A program made the position numbers and the translations under genes. The notes beneath the pieces are model-generated. The model did not search any database. It saw nothing but the letters and a program-made list of their open reading frames with translations, and was not told where the DNA came from. DNA of 64,000 bases from Streptomyces sp. NRRL S-350 (lineage in GTDB: Bacteria > Actinomycetota > Actinomycetes > Streptomycetales > Streptomycetaceae): the NCBI RefSeq assembly GCF_000719705.1, contig NZ_JOHO01000005.1:62001-126000 (forward strand), given 5' to 3'. Of this stretch, positions 46,843 to 56,610 are shown one piece after another. Position 1 is the first letter of the stretch. Each line of letters begins with the position of its first letter.

Positions 46843-47928
46843 ATGAGCAGCAGCACCACCGACACCGGCAAGCGGATCGTCGTACTCGGCGCCGGCTATG
46901 CCGGACTCGCCGCGGCCAAGGGCGCCGGACGGCACCGCACCGTCACCCTGGTCGCCCCCGAGGAACGACTCCTGCACCGCATCCGCCAGCACGAGACGGC
47001 GGCCGGCCGCGGACGCGAGTGGCCCGCCATCGGCGAACTGGCGCGCGGGCGGCGGATCCGGCACCGCCGGGCCCGGGCCGTCGCACTCGACCCGGCCGGA
47101 CACGAGATCGTCCTCGACGACGGCACCACCCTCGGCTACGACACCCTGGTCTACGCCCTCGGCAGCCGCACCGCCTGGCACGACGTCCCCGGCGCCGCCG
47201 AACACGCCCACCCCGTGGAGCGCGCCGCCGAGGTGCGGCGCCTGCTCCGCGAGAACGACCGGTTCGGCACCCTCGCCGTCGTCGGCGGCGGCGCCACCGG
47301 CATCGAACTCGCCACCGAACTCGCCGAGGCCCACCCCGGCCGGCAGGTGCGGATCGTCGCCGCCGGCCAGGTCGGCGGCAGCTACTCGCCCAAGGGACGC
47401 GCCCACATCCGCCGCGTCCTCGACCGGCTGGGCGTCACCGTCCACGAGAACGCCACCGTCACCGAGGTCACCCCGGACGGGCTGCGCACCACCGCCGGAC
47501 CGATCGACGCCGACCTCACCGTCTGGGCCGCCTCCATGGAACCGCACCCACTGGCCGCCGAGGCCGGCCTGGCCGTGGACGACCGCGGCCGGGCCCTCGT
47601 CGACGACCACCTGCGGTCGGTCTCCCACCCCGACGTCCACGTGGTCGGCGACGCCGCGGCGGTCACCGTCCCCGGCGTCGGCACCTTGCGGATGGGCTGC
47701 GCCACCGCCCTGCCGCAGGGCCAGTACGTCGGCAAGCTGCTCGACGGGCGCACCGCGGCGCCGTTCTCGTTCCGGTACGCCGTGCAGTGCCTGAGCCTCG
47801 GCCGGCGCGACGGGCTGCTCCAACTCGTCCACCCGGACGACTCGATGAAGCCCACCGTCCTCACCGGCACCGCGGGCCGGCTGGCCAAGGCCGGGATCGT
47901 CACCGCCGTCCTCGGCGCGCTGAAGTAG
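46843..47928 (+). CDS. FAD-dependent NAD(P)-type oxidoreductase, 361 aa
   Basis: Two Rossmann folds are seen: IVVLGAGYAGLAAAKGAG for FAD at the N-terminus and TLAVVGGGATGIELATELAE near residue 146 for NAD(P). The FAD-closing motif is VHVVGDAAAV near residue 266. The form resembles type II NADH dehydrogenases and related quinone reductases. GAGGAGG lies eight bases before the ATG. The ECF41 promoter directly upstream makes it the likely target of the adjacent sigma factor. Confidence 0.88.
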   Translation: MSSSTTDTGKRIVVLGAGYAGLAAAKGAGRHRTVTLVAPEERLLHRIRQHETAAGRGREWPAIGELARGRRIRHRRARAVALDPAGHEIVLDDGTTLGYDTLVYALGSRTAWHDVPGAAEHAHPVERAAEVRRLLRENDRFGTLAVVGGGATGIELATELAEAHPGRQVRIVAAGQVGGSYSPKGRAHIRRVLDRLGVTVHENATVTEVTPDGLRTTAGPIDADLTVWAASMEPHPLAAEAGLAVDDRGRALVDDHLRSVSHPDVHVVGDAAAVTVPGVGTLRMGCATALPQGQYVGKLLDGRTAAPFSFRYAVQCLSLGRRDGLLQLVHPDDSMKPTVLTGTAGRLAKAGIVTAVLGALK

Positions 47929-47941
47929 CCGCCGGGAACGC

Positions 47942-47973
47942 GGAAGGGCCCGGGCCACCGCCCGAGCCCTTCC
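47942..47973. terminator. Terminator between the oxidoreductase and lepA
   Basis: GGAAGGGCCCGGG (47942-47954) pairs with CCCGAGCCCTTCC (47961-47973) with one mismatch and a 6-base loop. It serves the two convergent genes. Confidence 0.82.
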
Positions 47974-47987
47974 GGTGCCGCTCGCGG

Positions 47988-49859
47988 CTACTTCTTGCCG
48001 TCCTTGGGCGCTTCGGCGTCGGTGGACAGCGCGGCGATGAAGGCCTCCTGCGGGACCTCCACCCGGCCGACCATCTTCATCCGCTTCTTGCCCTCCTTCT
48101 GCTTCTCCAGCAGCTTGCGCTTACGCGAGATGTCACCGCCGTAGCACTTGGCGAGGACGTCCTTGCGGATCGCGCGGACCGTCTCACGGGCGATCACCCG
48201 GGAGCCGATGGCGGCCTGGATCGGCACCTCGAACTGCTGGCGGGGGATCAGCTTCTGCAGCTTGCCGGCCATCATCACGCCGTAGCCGTAGGCCTTGTCC
48301 TTGTGCACGATCGCGGAGAAGGCGTCCACCGCGTCGCCGTGCAGCAGGATGTCGACCTTCACCAGCTGGGCGCTCTGCTCGCCGATGGGCTCGTAGTCGA
48401 GCGAGGCATAACCGCGGGTCTTGGACTTCAGCTGGTCGAAGAAGTCGAAGACGATCTCGGCGAGGGGCAGGGTGTAGCGCAGCTCGACACGGTCCTCGGA
48501 GAGGTAGTCCATGCCCTGGAGGTTGCCGCGGCGGGACTGGCAGAGCTCCATGATCGCGCCGACGAACTCGTTCGGCGCCAGGATGGTGCCGCGCACCACC
48601 GGCTCGAACACCTCGGCGATCTTGCCGGAGGGGAACTCGCTCGGGTTGGTGACGGTGTGCTCGGTGCCGTCCTCCATGATCACCCGGTAGACCACGTTGG
48701 GCGCGGTCGAGATCAGGTCGAGGTTGAACTCGCGCTCAAGGCGCTCCCGGATGATCTCCAGGTGCAGCAGGCCGAGGAAGCCGCAGCGGTAGCCGAAGCC
48801 GAGCGCGACCGACGTCTCCGGCTCGTAGACCAGCGCGGCGTCGTTGAGCCGCAGCTTGTCCAGGGCGTCGCGCAGCAGCGGGTAGTCCGAGCCGTCCAGC
48901 GGGTACAGGCCCGAGAACACCATCGGGCGCGGGTCCTTGTAGCCGCCCAGCGCCTCCGTCGCCCCCTTGTGCATCGAGGTGATGGTGTCACCGACCTTGG
49001 ACTGCCGGACGTCCTTCACACCGGTGATGATGTAGCCCACCTCGCCGACGCCGAGGCCGTCGGCGACCTTCGGCTCGGGCGAGATGACGCCGATCTCCAG
49101 CAGCTCGTGCGTTGCGCCGGTGGACATCATCGCGATCCGCTCACGCTTGGTGAGCTGGCCGTCGACCACCCGGACGTAGGTGACCACGCCGCGGTAGGAG
49201 TCGTAGACCGAGTCGAAGATCATCGCGCGGGCCGGGGCGTCCTTGACGCCGACCGGGGCCGGGATGGTGTTGACGATGTGGTCCAGCAGGTCCTCGACAC
49301 CGAGACCGGTCTTGGCGCTGACCTGCAGCACGTCCGAGGGGTCGCAGCCGATGATGTGCGCGATCTCCGCGGCGTACTTCTCCGGCTGGGCGGCCGGCAG
49401 GTCGATCTTGTTCAGCACCGGGACGATCGTGAGGTCGTTCTCCAGCGCCAGGTACAGGTTGGCGAGGGTCTGGGCCTCGATGCCCTGGGCCGCGTCGACC
49501 ACCAGGATCGTGCCCTCGCACGCGGCGAGCGAACGGGACACCTCGTACGTGAAGTCCACGTGACCGGGCGTGTCGATCATGTTGAGGATGTGCGTCGTCC
49601 CGGCGTTCGGCCCGGTCGTCGGCGCCCACGGAAGGCGGACCGCCTGCGACTTGATGGTGATGCCGCGCTCACGCTCGATGTCCATGCGGTCGAGGTACTG
49701 GGCACGCATCTGCCGGGGGTCGACCACACCGGTGATCTGCAGCATCCGGTCTGCGAGCGTCGACTTGCCGTGGTCGATGTGGGCGATGATGCAGAAGTTG
49801 CGGATCAGCGCCGGGTCGGTACGGCTGGGCTCTGGCACATTGCTGGGGGTCGCGGGCAC
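47988..49859 (-). CDS. lepA: Elongation factor 4 (LepA), 623 aa
   Basis: A translation GTPase that helps the ribosome under stress and during initiation. G motifs: AHIDHGKST near residue 25, [25 protein letters not shown] and VSAKTG. The LepA-only C-terminal end is [24 protein letters not shown], in two parts here. Length is normal. GTG 49859 starts [10 protein letters not shown]; only a weak ribosome site is seen, so the exact start has some doubt. Confidence 0.95.
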   Translation of the reverse strand: MPATPSNVPEPSRTDPALIRNFCIIAHIDHGKSTLADRMLQITGVVDPRQMRAQYLDRMDIERERGITIKSQAVRLPWAPTTGPNAGTTHILNMIDTPGHVDFTYEVSRSLAACEGTILVVDAAQGIEAQTLANLYLALENDLTIVPVLNKIDLPAAQPEKYAAEIAHIIGCDPSDVLQVSAKTGLGVEDLLDHIVNTIPAPVGVKDAPARAMIFDSVYDSYRGVVTYVRVVDGQLTKRERIAMMSTGATHELLEIGVISPEPKVADGLGVGEVGYIITGVKDVRQSKVGDTITSMHKGATEALGGYKDPRPMVFSGLYPLDGSDYPLLRDALDKLRLNDAALVYEPETSVALGFGYRCGFLGLLHLEIIRERLEREFNLDLISTAPNVVYRVIMEDGTEHTVTNPSEFPSGKIAEVFEPVVRGTILAPNEFVGAIMELCQSRRGNLQGMDYLSEDRVELRYTLPLAEIVFDFFDQLKSKTRGYASLDYEPIGEQSAQLVKVDILLHGDAVDAFSAIVHKDKAYGYGVMMAGKLQKLIPRQQFEVPIQAAIGSRVIARETVRAIRKDVLAKCYGGDISRKRKLLEKQKEGKKRMKMVGRVEVPQEAFIAALSTDAEAPKDGKK

Positions 49860-50160
49860 CTTGGTCCGATTCTCCGTTGGTCCGGGGCCGGGGGTGTCCG
49901 GGTCATCGCTGACCGGTTTCCCGGGGACCGGACAGTCTCGTCCGATCGAAATAGTTCCTCCCATCCTCCCACGAGCGCGGGCCCGGCTGCCGTTCGGGCA
50001 CCGTCCGGTCCCTCCCAGGGCCGTCCCGGTCCCGCCCCAGCCCCGTCCGGCGGCCCGTCCCGGCCCCGCTCGGTCTCGTCCGCCGGCCCCGCCTCGGGCT
50101 TGTTCCGGCCCCGTCCGTCGGCCTTCCCCCGCAGGCGCCCGGGCGGCAGGATGGCCTTCC
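49860..50160. other. 301-base intergenic region with degenerate GC repeats
   Basis: Imperfect repeats of a CCGGCCCCGTCC-like unit run from about 49990 to 50120. No convincing gene is seen. The lepA promoter should lie at its left end, but no clear pair of hexamers was found. Confidence 0.55.
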
Positions 50161-50466
50161 GTGATCCTCGAAAACGCCCTGCTCGACGTCCTGCCCGGCC
50201 GGGAGGACGAGTTCCTCTCCGCCTTCTCCGAAGCCCGGCCGCTGATCGCCGTCCAACGCGGATTCCACTCACTGGAGCTACGGCGCTGCCTCGACGTGGG
50301 GCGCGGCTCGCGCTTCCTGCTGCAGGTGCGGTGGGAGACGCTCACCGACCACACCGAGGGGTTCCGCACCTCCCCCGAGTACCGGCGCTGGCGGGAGCTG
50401 CTGCACCACTACTACCAGCCGTTCCCGGAGGTCGAGCACTACGGCGAACCGCTGCTCGGCGCGTAG
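50161..50466 (+). CDS. Antibiotic biosynthesis monooxygenase (ABM) domain protein, 101 aa
   Basis: A small ferredoxin-like fold protein: [21 protein letters not shown], then [13 protein letters not shown] and [18 protein letters not shown], with a C-terminal [16 protein letters not shown] proteins range from monooxygenases to heme-degrading enzymes; which applies here is not clear. GTG 50161 has AGGA about eight bases upstream. It stands alone between lepA and rpsT. Confidence 0.8.
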   Translation: MILENALLDVLPGREDEFLSAFSEARPLIAVQRGFHSLELRRCLDVGRGSRFLLQVRWETLTDHTEGFRTSPEYRRWRELLHHYYQPFPEVEHYGEPLLGA

Positions 50467-50567
50467 CGGCCGCTCCGGTGGCGGGGCCGCGGGAGATCGG
50501 TTCCAGGGCAGCGGGAGATCCGTTCCGGGGCGGCGGCAGGCCGGTTCGGGGGCTGCGAGAGGCCGGT

Positions 50568-50597
50568 TTGGGGCGGGCGGCGGGCCCCTGGTAGCGT
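50568..50597 (+). promoter_or_regulatory. Likely rpsT promoter
   Basis: TTGGGG (50568-50573), 18 bases and TAGCGT (50592-50597) lie about 100 bases before rpsT. The rest of 50467-50695 holds no gene. Confidence 0.6.
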
Positions 50598-50695
50598 GGG
50601 TTGCTGCACCTGGCCTCTCGGCATGCCCTCTCAGCTGGTCCGACGGCCGTCGGGTGCGACCCCGTTCAAACCTTTAGACAGACTGAGGCTCCTTC

Positions 50696-50965
50696 GTGGC
50701 GAACATCAAGTCCCAGATCAAGCGCAACAAGACCAACGAGAAGGCGCGCCTGCGCAACAAGGCCGTCAAGTCCTCGCTGAAGACCGCTCTGCGCAAGGCC
50801 CGCGAGGCCGCTGCCGCCGGCGAGACCGAGAAGGCCGCCGTGCTGGCCCGCGCCGCCTCCAAGGCGCTGGACAAGGCCGTGAGCAAGGGCGTCATCCACG
50901 CCAACCAGGCCGCCAACAAGAAGTCGGCCATCACCAAGCGCGTCAACGCGGCCGTCCAGGCCTGA
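50696..50965 (+). CDS. rpsT: 30S ribosomal protein S20, 89 aa
   Basis: A primary 16S rRNA-binding protein. The sequence [33 protein letters not shown] (in pieces: [33 protein letters not shown]) and the Lys/Ala-rich helices are those of bS20. GTG 50696 has GAGG nine bases upstream. A strong terminator follows 130 bases downstream. Confidence 0.95.
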   Translation: MANIKSQIKRNKTNEKARLRNKAVKSSLKTALRKAREAAAAGETEKAAVLARAASKALDKAVSKGVIHANQAANKKSAITKRVNAAVQA

Positions 50966-51094
50966 CGCCCCCGGGGGTTGCGACCCCCGACCGCCTCGGA
51001 ACGCTCCGGCCCTCTACCCGGACCCTGAGGCGCGCGAGACTCGCACCGCACGCGGCCTGCGTTCGCCACGCGGGTGCGGTGCAACGAAGCAGTA

Positions 51095-51145
51095 CGACAG
51101 GCGCCGCAGTCGGCCTCTCCCCAGAGGCCACTGCGGCGCCTGTCG
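51095..51145. terminator. Long terminator hairpin after rpsT
   Basis: A 16-bp stem (51095-51110 with 51130-51145), one bulged C (51111) and a further 7 bp (51112-51118 with 51123-51129) enclose a CCCC loop. It is one of the strongest hairpins in the window. Confidence 0.9.
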
Positions 51146-51230
51146 CGTTCCACGGTCCGGCCGCTATGGTCGGTCAGGTGCGATCGAGGTGCGGGGGAGC
51201 GCCCCGACGCCAGGCCCAGGGGGGAACTTC

Positions 51231-52172
51231 ATGACGACGCCACCACCGCCGGCACCGAACGGGCCTGGGTACGGATTCCCTCAGCAGCCCCCGCCGGGCC
51301 CGGGCGCGCAGCCCGTACCAGGGGCTCAGCCCGGGACGGGTGCGCCGGGTGTGGCGCCGGGCGTTCCGGGCTTCGGGCCGCCGCCGGGGCTGCCCGCGGC
51401 CCCCGGAATGCCGACCCCGCCGGGGATGTCGACGGCAGCAGGGATGTCGACGGCAGCGGGGATGTCGACGGCGCCGGGGATGCCCACCGCTCCCGGCATG
51501 CCGGTCACACCGGGTGGCGGGACACCGCCGCGCTCCGGAGGGAACCTGCGGCGCAACGCCGTCTGGGCCTTCGTCGGCGCCGTACTCGCCTCCGCCGGCT
51601 GGGCCGCCGCCGTGACGGCCGTCCCCGGCATGGTCAGCAGCAGCAGCTCACCGCGCAGCCTCGGCAGCTACCACCTCTCGGACGACTTCTGCGCCACCGC
51701 GAAGCCCACCAAGCTGCTGCAGACGTACACCGTCTCGGACACCTCGGCGCCGAGCCACCACACCGACCGGCACCCGGCCCTGGACAGCATGAACTGCTCC
51801 ATGAGCCTCAAGCGCACCGGCGGCAACAGCGACAGCGAGTACGCCTCCGTCTACCTGCGCGCCGACCTGCACAAGGCGGTCAACCCCGCGCCCGAACTGG
51901 AGGCCAACAAGGAGCTCTACCGGGCGCGCGGCTACCAGGTCACCGACATCTCCGGGATCGGCGAGGAGGCGTACTACCTGTACAAGGACGACGGCTCCGA
52001 CAACTACCACAGCATCTACGCCGAACTGGACGTCCGCGACGGCGGGATGACCTACTACATCAACTACTCCGCGAGCTACACCGAGGGGAAGGGCAAGCCG
52101 CCGTCCAAGGACGACTTGCGCAGCGCCCTGCAGTCCGACGCCCAGGACGCCGTCCGGGCGATGCGGCAGTAG
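51231..52172 (+). CDS. Membrane-anchored protein with Pro/Gly/Met-rich cytoplasmic head, 313 aa
   Basis: About 105 residues of Pro-, Gly-, Ala- and Met-rich low complexity, with an 18-base repeat coding PGMSTAA, precede one membrane helix (VWAFVGAVLASAGWAAAVTAV, about residues 108-128). The extracytoplasmic part of about 180 residues is not a family I know; it has Cys in DDFCATAKPTK and MNCSMSLKR that could form a disulfide. GGGGGGAA lies four bases before the ATG. It is probably a conserved streptomycete envelope protein of unknown role. Confidence 0.7.
   Translation: MTTPPPPAPNGPGYGFPQQPPPGPGAQPVPGAQPGTGAPGVAPGVPGFGPPPGLPAAPGMPTPPGMSTAAGMSTAAGMSTAPGMPTAPGMPVTPGGGTPPRSGGNLRRNAVWAFVGAVLASAGWAAAVTAVPGMVSSSSSPRSLGSYHLSDDFCATAKPTKLLQTYTVSDTSAPSHHTDRHPALDSMNCSMSLKRTGGNSDSEYASVYLRADLHKAVNPAPELEANKELYRARGYQVTDISGIGEEAYYLYKDDGSDNYHSIYAELDVRDGGMTYYINYSASYTEGKGKPPSKDDLRSALQSDAQDAVRAMRQ
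51423..51476 (+). repeat. 18-bp coding tandem repeat, three copies
   Basis: GGGATGTCGACGGCAGCA and close variants at 51423-51440, 51441-51458 and 51459-51476 encode GMSTAA; a fourth, more changed copy follows at 51477-51494. Confidence 0.85.
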
Positions 52173-52236
52173 GACCGCACGGCCGGGCCGAGACCTCGCG
52201 CAACGCTTCGGCGCCCGCTCCCGTGCCCGCGCCCGC

Positions 52237-53235
52237 TCAGTACGTGGGGCGGGCCCCTGCCCGGGCGGCCCGGGCCACGGCGACCACCGCGCGCTCCAGG
52301 GCGTAGGCCGGATCGTCCGAGCCGCCCTTGACGGCGGCGTCGGCCTGGGCGATCGCCGTCAGCGCGGTGGCCACCCCGTCACCCGTCCACCCGCGCATCT
52401 GCTGGCGGACCCGGTCGACCTTCCACGGCGGCATGCCCAACTCACGGGCCAGATCGGCGGGGCGCATGTTCCGCCCCGTGGTCGCCAGCCGACCGATGCT
52501 GCGCACACCCGACGCCAGCGCGTAGGTGATGCCGGTCGGCGGCTGGCCGACAGCCAGCGCCCAGCGCAACCGCTCCAGTGCCTCCGCCGCCCGGCCGGTG
52601 ACCGCCAGGTCCGCCACCTCGAAGCCCGTCGCCTCGGCCCGGCCGCTGTAGTAGCGGGCCACCACCGTCTCGTCGATCGTGCCCTCGACGTCCGAGGTCA
52701 GCTGGTGGCAGGCCGCCGCCAGCTCGCGCAGGTCGCTGCCGAGCGAGTCCAGCAGCGCCTGGCAGGCCTCCGGGGTCGCCGACCGGCCGAGCGTACGGAA
52801 CTCCCCCTTGACGAAGGCCAGCCGTTCGCTCGCCTTGGCCAGCTTCGCGCACGCCACCTCGCGCCCACCCGCCTTGCGCCCGGCGTCCAGCAGGCCCTTG
52901 CCCTTGGCACCGCCCGCGTGCACCAGCACCATGATCACTTCGTCGGCGGGCGCCTCGATGTACGCCTTGACCTCCTTCACCGAGTCGGCGGAGAGGTCCT
53001 GGGCGGCCCGGACCACGATCACCTTGCGCTCGGCGAACAGCGACGGCGTGGTCAGCTCGGCCAGGCTGCCGGGCTGCAGGCCACCGGGCGGGAGGTCCCG
53101 TACGTCCGTGTCCGGGTCCGCCGCCTTCGCCGCCGCGACCACCTGGGCGACCGCACGGTCCAGCAGCAGCTCCTCCTGACCGACCGCGAGGGTCAGCGGG
53201 GCGAGCAGGTCATCGGGTGCACTCTTCCTGGCCAT
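52237..53235 (-). CDS. holA: DNA polymerase III subunit delta, 332 aa
   Basis: The clamp-loader wrench subunit that opens the beta clamp. LTLAVGQEELLLDRAVAQVV opens the AAA+-like fold; the C-terminal collar helices have ALERLRWALAVGQPPTGITYALASGVR and MPPWKVDRVRQQMRGW, in parts. Length is typical. ATG 53235. It runs leftward next to a rightward small gene at 53400. Confidence 0.9.
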   Translation of the reverse strand: MARKSAPDDLLAPLTLAVGQEELLLDRAVAQVVAAAKAADPDTDVRDLPPGGLQPGSLAELTTPSLFAERKVIVVRAAQDLSADSVKEVKAYIEAPADEVIMVLVHAGGAKGKGLLDAGRKAGGREVACAKLAKASERLAFVKGEFRTLGRSATPEACQALLDSLGSDLRELAAACHQLTSDVEGTIDETVVARYYSGRAEATGFEVADLAVTGRAAEALERLRWALAVGQPPTGITYALASGVRSIGRLATTGRNMRPADLARELGMPPWKVDRVRQQMRGWTGDGVATALTAIAQADAAVKGGSDDPAYALERAVVAVARAARAGARPTY

Positions 53236-53399
53236 CGCCTACCAGCATCCCACGGGCCGCGGACACTCCCTCCCGCCTGCCCGGGCTGCTTCTTGTCTGG
53301 TCGCCTGTCGGCCTGCTGGGCTGTCGTTTGTCTTCCTGTCTGTTTGCCTGCCCGCTTCCCGCTGGGCCGAGCGCGGGTACCAGCCTGGAGAATGGCCGG

Positions 53400-53693
53400 G
53401 TGACCGAGAACCACACCACCGACCTCACGGACGTCGACGACCCGCACGCCCGGCAACTGCTCGTCCTGCCCGATCGCGACGCCGCCGAAGAAGCCGCCGA
53501 AGAACTCGGCGCCGCCCACCCGGACCTCGGCGAGCCCGAGATCGTCCGCGACGCCCTCGCGGGAGAGGACGACGCCGAGGACGCCCAGTGGCTCGTCGTC
53601 GTCGAGCCCCCGGCAACCGGCTGGAGCCCCACGCACCTGCACACCCTCGACACCCTCGCCGCCACCCACGAAGGCTGGCGCGAATCCGCCTGA
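53400..53693 (+). CDS. Small acidic hypothetical protein, 97 aa
   Basis: Rich in Asp, Glu and Ala, with HARQLLVLPDRDAAEEAAEEL, then LVVVEPPATGWSPTHLHTLDTLAATHEGW. A small alpha/beta protein is likely. GTG 53400 has GGAGAA about nine bases upstream. I do not recognise a family. It converges on comEC across a terminator. Confidence 0.6.
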   Translation: MTENHTTDLTDVDDPHARQLLVLPDRDAAEEAAEELGAAHPDLGEPEIVRDALAGEDDAEDAQWLVVVEPPATGWSPTHLHTLDTLAATHEGWRESA

Positions 53694-53784
53694 CGACCGC
53701 GCCGGACCGGCGGACCTCCCACTCGCCGGCCCCGGCCGGGCAGGGTCGCGCTTCCCGACATCGACGGAGGGCTCCGACATCGAC

Positions 53785-53815
53785 GGCGCGCTCCGGGCTC
53801 GGCCCGGAGCGCGCC
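53785..53815. terminator. Terminator between the small acidic gene and comEC
   Basis: A perfect 13-bp stem (53785-53797 with 53803-53815) with a 5-base loop, followed rightward by GAAACGTTTCTTCC. A direct repeat of GACATCGACGG (about 53757 and 53778) precedes it. The rest of 53694-53922 shows no gene. Confidence 0.85.
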
Positions 53816-53922
53816 GAAACGTTTCTTCCGGGCCTGCGCTCACCCCTCCCAACCACCTCCCACCACCACCCCTACCCCCTACCCCTTTCCCCACTTGGTG
53901 GCCGGGAGGAGGAGAGCGGGCA

Positions 53923-56565
53923 TCACACGGGCGGGGCCCGCGGTGTGCCGGGGTTCTCGCCGGGGCGGGCGGAGGCCGCCCGCTCCTTGGCCCCGTGGGT
54001 GCGGGGCTTCTGCCCCGCATGAGCGGGCTGCGGGTGGACGGACACGCCGAGGGTTGCCGGGGAGTCCCCCGTCACGGCGATGTCGCCCACCCTGTCCGTG
54101 CGCAGGACGGTCGCGCCCAGGCCGCGCAGGTGGTCCACCGTCTTCGGGGACGGGTGCCCGTACGGGTTCCCCTCGCCGCACGAGATCAGGGCCAGCCGGG
54201 GTCGCAGGGCACTGGTGAGGCCCCAGTCCTGGTGTGCCGAGCCGTGGTGAGCCACCTTCAGGACGTCGACCCGGCCCAGGCGGCCCGACAGCGCCGACTG
54301 CGCCGGCGGTTCGAGATCTCCCAGCAGTGCCATCCTCAGTCCTCCCGTCAGTGAAACCAGCAGGGCAACGCTCGCGTTGTTCGCGCCCGGCGCCTCGGCG
54401 GACGAGCCCGGCACCGGCCACACCACGTCCCAGGCCAACTCCGCTCCGGCCGAGCGCCGTTCGCCGCGACGGGCCCGCAGTAGCGGGACTCCGGCCTCGG
54501 CGGCCCAGCGCGTCACCCTGGCGGCCTCGCCCGGTGGGTCGTCCAGCGTCGTGCCCTCGACCGCGCCGACCCGACGGCCCCGCAGCACCCCTGGCACGCC
54601 CTCCACGTGGTCGGCGTGGAAGTGCGTCAGCAGCAGGAGGGGCACCGTCGTGATGCCGAGGTCGCGCAGGCACCTGTCGGCGGCGTTCGGGTCCGGCCCG
54701 GTGTCGATCACCACCGCGCTGTCCGGCTCACCCGCCGCCAGGGCCAGCATGTCCCCCTGGCCGACGTCGCACATCGCCAGGCGCCACCCGGGCGGCGGCC
54801 ACCCGGTGGCGATCCGGGCGAGTGGCGGAGGGCGCAGCAGCACGGCCAGCAGGGCCGCCAGCAACGCACCCGTCACCAGCACCCGTACCCAGCGCCGCGA
54901 GGGCGCCGGACGGCCGGGCTCCACGGGCCTGGGGAGCAGCAGCGGTGCCGCCCAGCAGGCCGCCAGGACGGCCAGCGCGACCGTCGCCGTCCCGAACCAT
55001 CCTCCCGGCCAGGTCAGTTGGCCGCCCGGCAGCTCGGCCCCGCGCCGCGCCACCAGGGCGAGCCAGCCCGCCGGCACTCCGGCGGGTTCCGCGAGCAGAC
55101 GGGCCACGCCTGGGAGGAGCGGCTGGAGGGCGAGCACGCCGAAGCCGAGCAGCGTCGCCGGGGCCACCGCCAGCTCGGCCAGCAGGTTGCACGGGATGCC
55201 GACCAGGCTGATGTGCCCGGAGAGCACCACCGTCACGGGCGCGCACAGTGCCTGCGCGGCCGCTGTCGCCGCGAGGGCGCCCGCCAGGTGGTGGGGCCAG
55301 CGCCGGGCCCGCAGTGCCTCGGCCCAGTGCGGCCCGAGGACGAGCAGCCCGGCGGTGGCGAGCACGGAGAGCAGGAAGCCGAACGAGTGCGCCAGGAACG
55401 GGTCCAGCAGGACCAGCACCAGGACCGCTCCGGCGAGCGCGGGCACCGCTTGGCGGGGGCGGCCGGTGGCCAGGGCCAGCATGCCGACCAGCCCCGTCCC
55501 GGCCGCCCTCAGCACGCTGGGCTCGGGGCGGCAGACGGTGACGAAGGCGAGTGTCAGCCCCGTGCCGAGGAGTGCGCCGGTGCGCAGCGACAGCCCCAGC
55601 ACCGCGGCCAGCCCGCGCCGTTCGGCGGTGCCGGCCTGCCCGGGTGCGCCGAGCAGCGCACCGAGGACGATCGCCAGGTTGGCCCCGCTGACGGCGACCA
55701 GGTGGACGAGGTCGGTGGCCCGGAAGGCGTCTTCGAGGTCGTCGGGCAGGCGCGAGGTGTCACCGACGACCAGGCCGGGGAGCAGCCCGCGCGCGTCCGC
55801 AGGGAGTCCGTCGGCGGCCGTGCGCAGGCCTTCGCGCAGCCGCCCGGCGATCCGTTGCGGCAGGCTCGGTGGTGCCAGCTGCCGGGGTGGGCCGTGGACC
55901 ACCAGCAGCGCCGCGGACTCGGTGTCGTGCCCCTCCTCCGCCGGCCGCACGTCGGCCTCCGCCGCCAGCCGCTCCGAGGGGAGCAGCCGCTGCCAGGACG
56001 CGCTCTCCGCTCCTCGGGCCATGACGGTCACGGGCGTGTGCGTCCGGGTGGTCCGCCCGTCCTGCAGCAGGACGACGCGGTCGGCCACCGCGTCCACGGT
56101 GAGGAACGGCTGGCCGCCGCTGGTACCGCCCCGCGAGGTGTGGGTCTTCGGGTCACCGGTGATGGTCAGCTCGACCTCCACCGCCGCGGTCGGTGACTGC
56201 GGCTCGGCGTGCTCTGCCGCACGGGCGAGCTCCGGCAGTGGTCCCCGGTGGAGGTCCGCGGTGTGCAGCGGTGTCGCGATCGCGGCTGCCGCTCCGGTGA
56301 GCAGGACGGCTGCCAGTGTCGCCGCCGCCCTGCGCCGGCGCAGGGCGCCTGGTCGACGGAGCAGCAGGACGGCTGCGAGCGCGGCGGTGCCCGCCACCGC
56401 GAGGACGGGGGCCTCGGAGCCGGGCTCCAGGCGCAGGAGCGCCGCTGTGACCACCCAGGCCGAGACGGCGGGCAGAAGCAGCCGGAAGTCGGCACCCGAG
56501 GGGCGGGCCGAAGTGGTCGATGCGGTGGGGACGGGCACGGCGGACGTGGCGGTCGGGGCAGTCAC
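53923..56565 (-). CDS. comEC: ComEC/Rec2 family DNA-uptake channel protein, 880 aa
   Basis: It forms the inner-membrane channel for single-stranded DNA in natural transformation. The N-terminal region has membrane helices and a DUF4131-like part, followed by the competence domain (LPGLVVGDTSRLPDDLEDAFRATDLVHLVAVSGANLAI in parts: FRATDLVHLVAVSGANLAIVL) with about ten helices. The C-terminal part is a metallo-beta-lactamase domain (HFHADHVEG near residue 648) thought to act as a nuclease. GTG 56565 has AGGAGGT seven bases upstream. It follows comEA directly (45 bases), giving the usual comEA-comEC order. Confidence 0.93.
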   Translation of the reverse strand: MTAPTATSAVPVPTASTTSARPSGADFRLLLPAVSAWVVTAALLRLEPGSEAPVLAVAGTAALAAVLLLRRPGALRRRRAAATLAAVLLTGAAAAIATPLHTADLHRGPLPELARAAEHAEPQSPTAAVEVELTITGDPKTHTSRGGTSGGQPFLTVDAVADRVVLLQDGRTTRTHTPVTVMARGAESASWQRLLPSERLAAEADVRPAEEGHDTESAALLVVHGPPRQLAPPSLPQRIAGRLREGLRTAADGLPADARGLLPGLVVGDTSRLPDDLEDAFRATDLVHLVAVSGANLAIVLGALLGAPGQAGTAERRGLAAVLGLSLRTGALLGTGLTLAFVTVCRPEPSVLRAAGTGLVGMLALATGRPRQAVPALAGAVLVLVLLDPFLAHSFGFLLSVLATAGLLVLGPHWAEALRARRWPHHLAGALAATAAAQALCAPVTVVLSGHISLVGIPCNLLAELAVAPATLLGFGVLALQPLLPGVARLLAEPAGVPAGWLALVARRGAELPGGQLTWPGGWFGTATVALAVLAACWAAPLLLPRPVEPGRPAPSRRWVRVLVTGALLAALLAVLLRPPPLARIATGWPPPGWRLAMCDVGQGDMLALAAGEPDSAVVIDTGPDPNAADRCLRDLGITTVPLLLLTHFHADHVEGVPGVLRGRRVGAVEGTTLDDPPGEAARVTRWAAEAGVPLLRARRGERRSAGAELAWDVVWPVPGSSAEAPGANNASVALLVSLTGGLRMALLGDLEPPAQSALSGRLGRVDVLKVAHHGSAHQDWGLTSALRPRLALISCGEGNPYGHPSPKTVDHLRGLGATVLRTDRVGDIAVTGDSPATLGVSVHPQPAHAGQKPRTHGAKERAASARPGENPGTPRAPPV

Positions 56566-56610
56566 GGCGGTACCTCCTTTCGAAGGCCGGTGGGACGAAC
56601 GGAGGAGGCG